Assembly (NCBI GenBank): GCA_012845835.1
Contig: JABAKD010000023.1
Location: forward strand, 7,949,147-8,013,146
Length of the DNA stretch: 64,000 nt
Reading direction: 5' to 3'
DNA from: Undaria pinnatifida
Lineage: Eukaryota > Sar > Phaeophyceae > Laminariales > Alariaceae
Position numbers and translations under genes: made by a program. Under the pieces are notes generated by a model that did not search any database, had not been told where the DNA came from, and saw only the letters and a list, made by a program, of their open reading frames with translations. Of the stretch, positions 32,454 through 54,085 are shown piece by piece. Numbering within the stretch: position 1 is the stretch's first letter; each line of letters begins with the position of its first letter.

Positions 32454-33669
32454 TTTGTCGCAACGATGTAGCTGAACCCGGCGGTGTCATGGACCGCATA
32501 ACGGAACGCACCGTGTTACACGCAAACAAAACATTGTGATAAAATACCGAAACTCTCGAGAAGGGACCTAGCACAGCGGAGAAAAACACGAGATCAAGAA
32601 AACAGCCCAGACTCGACATTGAAGCACCTTAAAAACGTGTCAAAAGCAAGGGTTGGTTTCACGAGCCAACTCGTTGTTCCCGGCCATCTTCGACGGGGCC
32701 ACAGCTTAAACCGTTCAAGTCAAATATTTCACGGCAGGGGTGGAGCCGTCAGGATGTTCCTGGGCTCCGTAACACAAGGAGCTAAACATCTTCCCCGAAA
32801 CGTGACTTGAAAAGCGTTTGTTCGCGCAACCGGACCAAGTTTCTACGCCCTAGTCGTCGAAAAAATTGCATCCGTGAAGTTGTTATACTAGCTTGTAGTT
32901 CCTCACTTGGGGGGCTTTCACCGGCCACAGGTATACCTTTTTCAGGCTCAAGAAGTGCAACCCCTACCGTGGGATGACCGGTTGGCCTCCTCCTGCAGAA
33001 CTCCTTCAACACACAGGCCGATGTGTGCTATACCTTGCAAAGGGAGAACCATGATAGCATGCCAGAGTTATCAAACATAAACAGCATGAAAGCGGCAAGA
33101 CACCCGGCGGCTCGACACAAGACAAGTCAATGCGTGCCCGGAACCGAAATAAAACTACTAACGCGGCTCTATTGTATTTTCAAGCCAGCAAAGATGCAAT
33201 ACCGTCTACATTGTCGATAAGCATTAAAGCTCACATCCATGTGTGTCCCCCTTCCCCTCTTTAGCAACCCCTCCACCCCCCCCTCCACCCTCTCCCTCTT
33301 CCCCTTAACTATCCCCCGACCCCCCCGGCACCACCCCCCCTCTCTTCCCTCCCGCTCTTCCCTCCCCCTCTGCCCCACCGAAAATCGAAATCCACGAGAG
33401 TTATAAACACTACCCGACAGGTGGTATGGTCTCTTTACCTTTCGAGCCAACCATGCAGTAGCTCGAATTCGATTATATGGTCTTCAAGTTCCATTTACCG
33501 ACCCCGTCCGTCCCTCTCTTCCTCTCTTCGCCGCCGCCCCTACCAGCGCCTACTACTATCATAACCCGTGCAGCAAGCTCCTATTTATGTATGCGACCTA
33601 TGCCTCCTATAGCCGCCCCCATACCCTTGCCGGTCATACGATTACACGCAGGATACACATAATAACCTG
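32454..33669. other. Intergenic; partial family D end, otherwise nothing recognised
   Basis: CAACCCCTACCGTGGGATGACC at 32948-32969 is a family D terminus with related sequence back to about 32840. A C/T-rich tract occupies 33250-33375. No coding domain. Confidence 0.4.
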
Positions 33670-33965
33670 GTGCATTCCACAGCAGTCAGATTTTGTCCCG
33701 CCCTCAAAACATTTTGTCGTAGTTTGCGCGCACAGATTGACTATCAGTATCCTGTAGCCCGTGGCCAGTAAAAACTACACTGTGGTTCTAGAAGGCGTCG
33801 CCGACCTGATTCAATAATGAGGACACACATCCAGAAATTTGCGTGATCGGACGATCGCACACAGCTTGCGAACATGAGTTTCGACGGAATCTTCGAACTC
33901 ACAGCTGGTGTATATTTTTTGTTCATGTATATTATCTCGGCAACCTCTACTCCTGTACCGATCGA
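33670..33965 (-). repeat. Dispersed repeat family G, reversed copy
   Basis: The reverse complement carries TGGTGC-flanked TTCCACAGC, GTTTTGAGGGCGGGACAAAATCTG, GATCACGCAAATTT and TTCGACGAAACTCAT-like blocks in the order of the copies at 24895 and 57420. Confidence 0.55.
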
Positions 33966-34550
33966 ACACATGGCCCATCTGATGCTTCCTCAACAATTCC
34001 GCCAGCAATTTACTTGCTCCCTGCTATACACCTGGCATGCTTGGGGCCATACGGACGAATGTCAAATGATAATTTTGTGGGCTACGTCGTCGCTAGCACT
34101 ACACGAATACTTCAAACTACGATCAAAGGCACTACTGGCAACAGAAAGTTCCTATTTTGCCATGGCCGACAGCGTTGATTGACAGCGAGCATTCACCCGC
34201 CCCTTGTGAGTGCGACTCGTAAAGTTCGAAGCCAACTGCAGGCGTTCCGTCAACAACCCAGGACGTCATGCTCCGGGCGTGCATCACCACTCGAACTGAT
34301 CCAGGGTGTAGACTACTATTAATAACCGTAATATACAACGAAAACCTACGTAACGAAGAGATGCAACTGGAGGACTAAGAACAACTGAAGCGGACGCCAC
34401 CGCCAAATACAAGTGTTTCGCACGAATTAAGAGGTTGAAACATTTTGCGATAACGGCAGAAGAAGCAAAACACCGTCACCCTCCGCCGCGAAACAAACGC
34501 ACGGGTTACGCGTCGCCAAAAACATGATTACACCCCCAGGATTCAATTTA

Positions 34551-35018
34551 TTACACATCACTCGATGAGACTGAAACCAAGCGCCTTCCGCGCACTGCAC
34601 ATCTGTACTGGAGCAAGCGCGACCACTGATCGCGACCTTGCACAGCAATATCTCTAAAGTCGCCCACGTGTGGTGCTGCCATCCACAGCGAACTCTGCAT
34701 CCCTTTCAAAATGCCCAACATCTCTTGTATCTCGAGATTGATACCCGCAATTTGTTTCGTGTTTTCCTCGGAGTCGTCAGAGAGATGCTGAAACTGCGTG
34801 TTCGTCGCATTGGCCTCGGTCAACGATTTCTCAAGGAGGTTCCGCGGAAGCTTCATGTGCTCGACAGTGGCACCCGGATTCCCCTCGTCCGCATTAACCT
34901 CATCGTCAACCGTAAGGTCCTTTAGACGTCGACGCAAGTCTTCCACCCCTACTCCGCCGCGAGCCGCCTTAGCATATGTTCGACTGTAGCGCCCATCTCG
35001 CACTCGGTATATCTTCAA
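34551..35018 (-). CDS. Hypothetical 155-aa frame, possible coiled coil; doubtful gene
   Basis: The longest clean minus-strand frame in this stretch. It has charged, heptad-like composition (residues about 45-110: NLLEKSLTEAN, DSEENTKQIAGINLEIQEMLGILK). No family is recognised, and the context is repeat DNA. It may be a fragment of a retroelement gag or of an unidentified gene, or chance. Confidence 0.2.
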   Translation of the reverse strand: MKIYRVRDGRYSRTYAKAARGGVGVEDLRRRLKDLTVDDEVNADEGNPGATVEHMKLPRNLLEKSLTEANATNTQFQHLSDDSEENTKQIAGINLEIQEMLGILKGMQSSLWMAAPHVGDFRDIAVQGRDQWSRLLQYRCAVRGRRLVSVSSSDV

Positions 35019-36196
35019 TTCTCAAGAGACTAGGGGGGCCCTGTGCCTGCGCAAAATGCATTACAAGTAAATGGAGTCAAAGCCACATCGCCAAAAGGTA
35101 CAGTGGAGCCTCGCTCGACGAGACATCACATGCAAGCGAAAAACATATTCGGGACAATCACCACCCGCCCGAGACCCGGAACTTTGAATACTATTCTTGG
35201 CCGGTCATAGCTGACAAGCCATGAGCATTCCCCGTCGGTGCTGGTGCTTTTGAGCGGTGACAAAACGTAACACAGACCCGAGGGAACCCATCAAAACAAT
35301 CCCTGCGCAACGCCGACAGGACCTGTGACGGCTAAAACAACACCTGGACAACGTTGTTGCTCAGGGAGAGGACCTCCAAACTAGCTCCCAACCCGGAGCA
35401 ACAAACTACAAGCGGTTACGAATGGTCGGAGAACAGAGCCCACACGATATGAGGCACCACTACAGAAACGAGCGCTGAGTTGCCGCCAATGGGTAACATG
35501 ACAGGACCCGCCATCACGTCGAACCAGGAGTGATGTCGTGACGCTGTGGGGACAAAATTAGAGGAGTGTTCTACAATAAATCTCAGCAGCAGGCAGATAT
35601 ATTTTAGCACGCGTGTGAGTAGGAGAGAAACAAGTATGACAAGCACCTTCTCAAGCTGGATGGCGGCGAGGAGGGTTGCCCGGCCTGACGCCCACTCGCT
35701 GACAAATCGTAGATTATCTCGGGGGGTATCCGCTCCTCCCACCAGTCGTCGCTTGGTGATACTGCGGTGGCGGCGAAAGCTGCGCAGCAGGTTGAACCTT
35801 GGCAGGCAAGATGACAGGAGGGGAGGTGGACGCTGTTGTGTTCCCAACGCAACGCAACGAGACGCAAAAAGCTAAGCAAGCAACGCAACCTCGAGCTGGG
35901 TGACGACAAGGAGGACGGCCACGGCATCTGGCCATTGGGATGTTGGGAGATAGAGAGGCGGCGGTAGCCCGCCGCGGCGAAAGGTAGTGGAGCACCGTGT
36001 GTGGTAGATCCACAGGAAGCGAAAAGCTCGTTGCGCATATCAAGCGTCGGTCTAATGTTTCGAGGTCTCTGTAGAGCACGGCGAAGAGCCCTTTTGGGCA
36101 TCGTTTTTCATTCAAATTTCAGAATAAAAAACATGGAAGCACACCCCGACCAGATGATCAACCGCCCCTTCAATGACTGACAATTTTCACGTGGAC
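35019..36196. other. Intergenic; overlapping minus-strand frames of unclear status
   Basis: 35416-36115 is open in more than one minus frame. One frame (35416-35847) has a hydrophobic stretch, VLVILVSLLLTRVLKYICLLL. No family recognised and no splice structure seen. Confidence 0.25.
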
Positions 36197-36432
36197 ACAT
36201 GCTACGATAAAGGTAGCGCTTTTTTCTATCTTGTTTTCTGAACGACGGGGCTCCTTAACCCAAGATCTTCGGAAAAACGCCATTTTTTTGCATGATTTTC
36301 GTTTTGAACCTTGACCATTTCATTTCTTCATCTGGCAAGAGTTGATATTTTTTCCAAATCAGTTTTTGGGAGAGGTCTTAAGCTCCAAAGGAGCCTCGGA
36401 AAAAAAATGGTGTACCTTTAGCGTAGCACGCC
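36197..36432 (+). mobile_element. MITE family A copy (about 236 bp)
   Basis: Termini ACATGCTACGATAAAGGTAGCG and TACCTTTAGCGTAGCACGCC. Interior: GAACGACGGGGCTCCTTAACCC, TCTTCGGAAAAACGCC, GGGAGAGGTCTTAAGCTCC. A good reference copy of the family. Confidence 0.85.
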
Positions 36433-36590
36433 TCCTTGGTTTTCGGTTTTTTTATCGAAACTCTATATTGATCATTCATTTGCTAGACGGGTGTAAGGGG
36501 GAAAAAGGTGTACTTATTCCGCGCCTGGCCGTACTCGTGCTTTGATATTAAGTATGTCGTCTTTTCACTCACCAGGAGATCTCACATGAT

Positions 36591-36924
36591 TTGGTTGGGT
36601 TGGGTTGGGTTGGGTTGGGTTGGGTTGGGTTGGGTTGGGTTGGGTTGGGTTGGGTTGGGTTGGGTTGGGTTGGGTTGGGTTGGGTTGGGTTGGGTTGGGT
36701 TGGGTTGGGTTGGGTTGGGTTGGGTTGGGTTGGGTTGGGTTGGGTTGGGTTGGGTTGGGTTGGGCTAGGTTGGGTTGGGTTGGGTTGGGTTGGTCTGGGT
36801 TGGGTTGGGGTGTGTGGGGTAAGGTGGGGTGGGGTTGAGTTGGGTAGGGTAGGATTGAGTTTGGTCGGGCTGAAATGGGCTGGGCTTGGCCGGGTTGGGT
36901 TAAGTTGGGTTGGGTTGGGTTGGG
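36591..36924 (+). repeat. (GGGTT)n microsatellite
   Basis: About 34 near-perfect pentamers over 36594-36764, then a degenerate tail to 36924. Open reading in both directions (GLGWV or NPTQP repeats) is a by-product of the 5-nt period. Confidence 0.95.
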
Positions 36925-38127
36925 TCTTTCCTTCCCACGAAAAACGCGGCTGACGACAGTTACTAATATCCACCAGCGCGAGCTCCTTGCAGTTGCGAGA
37001 GCCGCACTACATTAACTTGGTGCCGCTGTTTCTCACGCTGTGAATAATGCCTATAGTCCTGTGTTATAAGGCTGGGCAACGGTGCAAACACACGCGGTAC
37101 GAAGCCCGAGTCAGTGATCTACCGCAAACGTATATAAAATTGCGAGTAAGATATAGATTCCTGGCATTCGGAAATAAGACAAGGCCAAAACAGCATTATA
37201 TGACGTACCTGATCACCTGGAAGACAAAATCGGGGAAATTACCGATACGAACGAGAAACGCATGGCAGTCAGCAGCGACGGAAAACAAAACATGCGTTTT
37301 TGTTCAACTTCCTTCGCATTACAAGTTATGGTTTTATTGTTCTGTGCATCGATGGTGGGCGGGGGCGTGCCGTGGGCGTGACACGACGGCCGCGGCCCCG
37401 GTCGTTGCTTCTCATCTCCTGTGGTACTGCCAGAACCGGAGAGTTCGTTCCCCCAGCTACGTAGCCGGAGCTCTACCATACGCAGCCGCGGAAGACCGTG
37501 ACCCCAATGGTAGCAAACCATTGAAATGATCATTACTCCCCAAAAATTCTACCAGTCAATCGCGAACGACAATTCTGTATATGGTACGGTATGCCCAAGA
37601 AAACTGTGTGTAAGGCCTGTCCATACCAAATACCTTCGAAATAATGGACGGGCGGGCGAGCGGGAGAATCCATACAGCTGTAGACAATGATCGAGAGGTG
37701 CTATGAATACTGCAGGCCTATCAATCGGCAAGGCGAGTTTCCTTCAACTCGTGTGTCCTGCTGTACTCGCGCGGCTATGCACGTGAGACGCCTGAAGTCG
37801 CGAGAGTGACCATCATTCATCAACCTACCCGAAAAGTGACGTTGCGATCCTGGATGACGACACGTGCCGACCAAGGATTATCCGCGAATATAAGCAAATC
37901 CAACCTAGAACGTTGACCAGGTATAACAACTGCGGGCACGAAAAGCCTTTCTCCTGCGGCAATGGCAATATCTCCCCTCTACAGAATCATATATATGCTC
38001 GCACCGCCTTTGGCCTTCAGTACGGCCGTCCATGATATGAGTACACCCCAAGCGGGGCATGGCTCTGTGAGGCAACACCCCCGCGGACCGCTCGACTTGT
38101 CCGTGACAGTGTACAAAGCACGGGTGA
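36925..38127. other. Intergenic, nothing recognised
   Basis: A 160-codon plus frame (37047-37529) has no recognisable domain or splice sites; the remainder is unremarkable. Confidence 0.35.
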
Positions 38128-38371
38128 CTGATTCTACGATAGCCTCCCCCAAAACCAAGGACTTTCTTTAACGAAAGTTTCATGGCTGATCGACACAAGG
38201 AAGGATACAATTGAAAACAAAGTATCCATATATTTTCTTGTGCGCAAAGGCCTATCCATCGGTGACGGGGTATCGAGGGACAACGTATTTCAGGAGGTAC
38301 GATCGGGAGCTGGTTTTGAAACCGGCGATTTCGTTAAAGAAAAGTTGGCGGGGCTACCGTAGGACGACTCG
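38128..38371 (+). mobile_element. MITE family C, intact copy (about 244 bp)
   Basis: Termini CTGATTCTACGATAGCCTCCCCC and GGCGGGGCTACCGTAGGACGACTC. Interior nearly collinear with 28711-28950, including AAAGTATCCATATATT and GATCGGGAGCTGGTTTTGAA. Confidence 0.85.
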
Positions 38372-39374
38372 GGTTTGGGGGAAACATCCGCAAAAAGTAC
38401 TAACCAGCCTGAAGTGTTGGAACTCGTCCTCGGACGTTATAGGCGCAATTGCGCCGGCGGCGCCACCCACCTCCGAGACACATTGCCGCCATGCCCCACA
38501 ATCAATTACATTCGAAGTTGTCATCTGCACGAAAGAAAGTACTCAAAAGGTGGGGAAGTCCGCCTCAGCGTGTCCTAACTTATTTCAACCTTGCTGTTGG
38601 AACGGTTGGAATGGAGCGAGGCTGCTCGTGTTCGCTCGTTCCATTGCAACCTGTTCGTGTCCGATGTGAATTGGTGAATTCTGGGCAACCGACCGGAGAA
38701 GAAAATCGATCAACCGACTTTTGGGGCGGGACCATGCAGCTCGACTCTGGGGCAGGGGTGCCGTCACGTGGGCAGAGATTTCTTCTGACACCGAGAATAG
38801 CTTCACACGCAAATGTATCGCAAGGCAAGCCTCACAGGAGACGGTGCTAGCCATCCAATTGGCACCGTCGGGACAAATGATTTCGCCCTCGTGGCTGGAC
38901 GAAGGCTACTGAATCTTCTACGAACGTCGGTGCCTCATTATTGCCAGACGATATATCGCCAGACCGTCGTTCGCAAGCCGGTATTTTGCCTCGTGAGCCT
39001 CCTCATCAGGCCATGGTAGTATCGCGTGGCTCCTGCCGCGGGCGGGCCTTACGACATTCGCACACGCTCCACCCTGATAGTCCCAAGTCATCCCATGTGC
39101 ACCCATACCCGTGTGGGTCTCCAGTGTATGAACAAACACTCCCAGATAAGAAGAAACACTCCCAGCACCAATCCGTTGACGTAAATCTCGTTCCAAGAAG
39201 GGCCGTTTGATTTTGTTGCACAATATCAACTACTTTGGGAGACACATTGTTATCCTCTTGCAAAAATTTCGAACATGGCGGGAACGCTATTCATAGCAAT
39301 CTGTTAGATTCGGGAACCAATCAACAGCAAGCCAAAATTCTTGCCGTCCCAAGTTCCAAGCGTTTCAATGCTTT

Positions 39375-39590
39375 TGGGAGGAGTTAGGACCCCCCCTTAC
39401 AAGCTCCTATCGTTCTTGGTAGAATGCCACTCACCCGTCGTGCGACTCGCCGAACGCCACGGCTCAGGGCGCGCTTCTCGCTTGGTGCACGCGATGTCGG
39501 CCTGTTTCGGTGAAAAGCCGGCGTGCACTGTCCCAGCAACTTAGAGATGCGAGTGTCTATGGTCATGAAATACTACGACTATGCATGACA
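39375..39590 (+). repeat. Dispersed repeat family E, copy 2
   Basis: GGCGCGCTTCTCGCTTGGTGCA-like, GAAAAGCCGGCGTGCACTGT, CTATGGTCATGAA and ACGACTATGCATGACA match copy 1 in order. Confidence 0.6.
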
Positions 39591-39970
39591 TGAGTACAAC
39601 AGCCCCCCGCCCTACCCAATCCTCGCCGCTGCATTTCGCCCTGCCTTCTGCCTCTACACAAGAAACAAATGTATGGAAGTGGTGCGTTCTAGTAACCGTC
39701 CTCATCCGACCCTCAGACGGCGGCGCTTGCAGCGACAGAGGTGCACCTTTTTTCCCCGGCCAGGTGTTTGCCTTGGAGGAGCTCCGTTCCCCATCCAAAA
39801 CCTGATCTGGAGGAGACCAAAAGCGCTTTCTTTCGATGAACAATCAATCCCATGGCTCCAGCAAACGACGAAACAATATTGCCAAAACTAGAGCGAACTT
39901 TCCGACGCTTGTATCAACAGTGTTAACACGTTAAGGGTCCCCGTCACTCAGAACAAAACCCAGATAGTTA

Positions 39971-40241
39971 TCAAGGCTAAGGTAGGGGGGGGGTACCCCT
40001 TCTCCTCTACCGGGTTGGGGCCACTGACACCAGCGACTCTGTACCTCACTGACAAGAAGACTTCAGGCGATGGTTTTCGGCGCAGCGTAGCGTACGATTC
40101 CATCTCGGACTCGTATCGGAAGCTCAAGACAGCACCAAAGATTAGCACCGTAATCGAACAGGGGGGTGACTCGCGCGAGTGACCCCCAGCCACCGAAAAA
40201 CAAAAGGTCTCAAACCTGATCCCCCTTCAATAGACATGGTC
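39971..40241 (+). mobile_element. MITE family B copy (about 271 bp)
   Basis: Left TCAAGGCTAAGGTAGGGGGG; the right end is decayed (CCCCCTTCAATAGACATGGTCC). Internal palindrome GGTGACTCGCGCGAGTGACC at 40164, plus GTACCTCACTGACAAGA shared with 30334-30645. Confidence 0.65.
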
Positions 40242-40560
40242 CAAAACAGTCCTACCTCTATCGTATCACGCGTTAGGTGGTCTCTTCCGCGTCCGCCTTT
40301 GTCATCCCCGATTCCCCTTGCTCAACCCGCGCTTCATAATTTGAGAAACGTTACGGCGTGCCCTCGCAACAACCCCTCCGCAACCAGATATTTTCCTTTC
40401 CACCCGCCCCCCCGCCCGAACGCAAGATGGCCTCGAGAAAATTCCAGGCGCGGCCCGTGCCCAGCAACACCCCATCTCCTTCTCAAAAAGTGAATTTGTG
40501 ATGGAAAAAAAACGCGTCTTCCCTTACCCCCCTCCCCCTCCTCCCCTCGAAATAAGAATT

Positions 40561-51293
<10,733 letters not shown>

Positions 51294-52033
51294 GGTAGCA
51301 AGATCGCCTTCCCCACGACGGTCCAATTGGCTCTCTCCCCACCTCTCTTCCCCTCCCTCTCTCCAACGTGCTGTGCTCGCTGCCCATGCATGGCTCTACT
51401 CTTAGACCTAATGAGCCCTAATATAAAACGCCTAAATATCTTTATAACAATCTCTTTTCCTCCTGGAGGGGTATCGGGGTATCCTGCGTCGTCTCGACTT
51501 CGTTTCTGTCACACTACTGGCACAGCAGTATCACTGAGAACGCGATTAGCAAGGTCGGCTGACCACTGGGGTGAGGCTGGACATATGCTTCTAGTGGGAC
51601 ACATTATCGCGCGAGAAGAATCCCCAGGAGGGGGAAACAGAGGACACCCAGCAGAATAGGTATGGGCACAATTTGAAGTTGGCGGTTTTTTCTTTGTTTT
51701 ACATACAGTTCAAGTGTGCTTGTGGACGATTTATCGCGCGAAATGGCGCAGAGCTTGAGTGCCTCACTCTCTCGCCCCCTCTCTCCCTCGCTCCCTCCGT
51801 TCGACCTCGGCCATCCTATGGGGACATCAGAGGGGGAAGGTAGCTTGCTCTTTAATACAGTAACTCATAGTTCCTGTGTCATCTCAGTCCTGTCCCCATG
51901 GTGCGCTTTTGTATGTTTCTGGTATATCGTAGGAAACATCTGCACGTACGTAGTCAACCGAAAGTTCCTGCGGCTGCGGTGGAACGAGAACAATCTAACA
52001 ATCAAATCTTGTGCGCTGCTGTGCGGGCACAAC

Positions 52034-52150
52034 AGTTAGTACGCGTAGCAGCGTGTGTAGCAGCGAGTGTAGCAGCGTGTGTAGCAGCGTGTGTAGCAGC
52101 GTGTGTAGCAGCGTGTGTAGCAGCGTGTGTAGCAACGTTTGTAGCAACGT
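52034..52150 (+). repeat. 10-bp minisatellite GTGTAGCAGC
   Basis: About ten head-to-tail units; the last few drift to GTTTGTAGCAAC. It encodes (VAAC)n by chance. Confidence 0.9.
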
Positions 52151-53489
52151 CTGTGGTAACGTGTAGCAACAGAAGCAGCAGAAGCATTATGGTAGCAGGC
52201 AGCTTATGACATAGCAAAAAAGGGCTCTTGAGTTACGATGCAAGGAAAAGATAGAAGCAAGGACAAGGAATGTCTGAGCGACACTCTAGCTAACTACAGT
52301 TAGTCTCACCCTTGGTAGCTAATTATACGGTCTAGGATGGAAAACGACCAGAAACACGACAACAAACAAACGAAGAAAACGTCTGAGCCTACTTACACCT
52401 TGAAACCCGTTTTTCTGTGATAGGGAACTAGATGTCAGCTGTGCAGAACGCTGCTGGGCGCTGCTGTGCTGAGTCTGCTGTGTGCGCTGATGGTGCTGGT
52501 TCGCAACGCTGATGCAGTAGCTTGGGTCATGAAGTGGTTTATTTTCTGTCATTCATGTCTCAGTGAGAGGCTGGGGAGAAAACACGACTCGCAACACGTG
52601 CGCGTGCTCCCTGCTCGCCTCGTCCTCACAGCTTGCTGTGAAACTACCCGCTTACACCACCCGTATCTACTCTTTAGCTCCTAGCCTCCTTCCTGAACCG
52701 CTCTATCCGTGAGCTCCCTGTCCTACAAGCCATCCCTCAGCCCCACCCTGGGCCATGCCCTCTGAAGGAGACCAGGTGCTTCCAGCAGAGACCAGGTGCT
52801 TTCTCATTCAATTACAAACATACTCCATGCTGCTTTCAGTACAAACTCAAACATCCTCCTTTTAAAATCCCATTGGCGCGTCTACGTAGACCTCACCCAG
52901 AGATTGCATTTGTTTGGTGTACAGCTGCACTGACTTGCCCTCTCCTGGCCCTACCCCCTCGTATCTCCAGTGACTCCCGTTAGACCCAGTTTGAGCACCT
53001 CCCAATACTTTCGGCCTTCTATAGCTCCCATTTACCGTGGACAAAAATGCCAATATTTCCAGCTGAAACCCGCTTTTCTCTCATGCTAGCTCTGAATAAA
53101 ACCAAGTTGTCCATGCTTAAGGCTAAAAAAACAATCTCACCACATCTGGACAGATTGCTTGGAATTCGTGCAGGAAGGGGTTTTGCGGCTCGAGAGGGGT
53201 TAAGCATACAACTGAATCATGCTTGGTACTGGTAATGAACAAAAAGGACTCACAGGTGTCATTGTTAGAACGAGTTCATATAAAAAATGGCATCCCTGAG
53301 TAACAAAAGCTGTTGAACTCAACATGCCCGTGACTCAATCAGCCTCACTGTTTTGCCTTTGTTGTGTATTTCGTATTATGTCGCCCTGTACGAGAAGGCG
53401 TGTCTAGGGAGAAGTTTCTCCTCGGGCCGCACCACCAGCAGCAACAGGTCTGCAGCAGCAAAACCCGTATCAACGGCAAGAGGGAGACA

Positions 53490-53700
53490 AGCAGCAGCAG
53501 CAGCAGCAGCAGCAGTAGCGTGGCAGCTACGGTAGTAACAGCGGCAGCTACAGCTGTAGCAGCGGTGGTAGCTGAGACAGCACCGCCACCACATCACCAC
53601 CACCACCAGCAAGAACCGCAGCACCAACACCAACACTGACACCAACACTAACGCCAACACCGACACCAACACCGACACCAACACCAACACCACAACCATC
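53490..53700 (+). repeat. CAG/CCA/CAACAC simple repeats upstream of ORC5
   Basis: (CAG)8 at 53492-53515, CACCACCAC at 53585-53610 and ACACCAACACCG-type hexamers at 53625-53695. Confidence 0.8.
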
Positions 53701-53764
53701 ACATTCTAGTCCTGGATCCGCAGCAGCAGCCGGAACCTCTCCCCGACGAGAACCGAAAACAAAC

Positions 53765-54085
53765 ATGCCGGAAACGCCAGAAATCATCCGTAAGCGCAAG
53801 CGCAATATGGCGCGGAACGAAAATTTCAGAACGAGCCTGAACGCGGGTTTTCGCGGAAGCATTTTCTCCGGAGGCGGTGGGGCGGAATCAACCCCGGCAG
53901 CCGTGGCGGCTGTGTGGGCCGGTGGTGCCGGCGGCAGCATTAGCGGAAGCGGCGCTGGTCAACTGTCCCTTGATTCGGAAGAGGAGGGGGCGGGAGAGGA
54001 GGGGTTGGTTCCGCTGGATGGCCTGATTCGACGGTGGCCAGGGCGGAGGGAACAGATTGAGGAGCTAGCGTTGCTAATCGGAGAG
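53765..54085 (+). CDS. ORC5: ORC5 exon 1
   Basis: 107 codons from ATG in context AAACATGCC, ending LIGE with donor GTCAGT. Contains RKRKR (possible nuclear localisation signal, residues 9-13) and a low-complexity Gly/Ser/Glu stretch (35-85). Confidence 0.75.

Larger units (their letters stand above)
51294..53764. promoter_or_regulatory. Shared intergenic region between divergent uL24m and ORC5
   Basis: The 2.47 kb separating the two start codons must contain both promoters. Visible content: a 10-bp minisatellite (52034-52135), a duplicated GAGACCAGGTGCTT (52768, 52790), CAGCAG repeats (53430-53520) and a CCAACACCGACA hexamer-type tract (53620-53695) just before the ORC5 start. No TATA box or other motif stood out. 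Confidence 0.4.

Noticed and set aside
34551-35018. Confident call of a coiled-coil gene
   Set aside because: No family, start context, splice sites or conservation can be shown; kept only as a low-confidence entry.
36569-36973. Repeat proteins (GLGWV)n and (NPTQP)n
   Set aside because: Both directions are open only because the GGGTT period of 5 avoids stops.
53364-53639. Gln/Ser/Ala-rich frame upstream of ORC5 as part of the protein
   Set aside because: Made of CAG and CCA repeats and ends before the ORC5 ATG; treated as upstream simple sequence.
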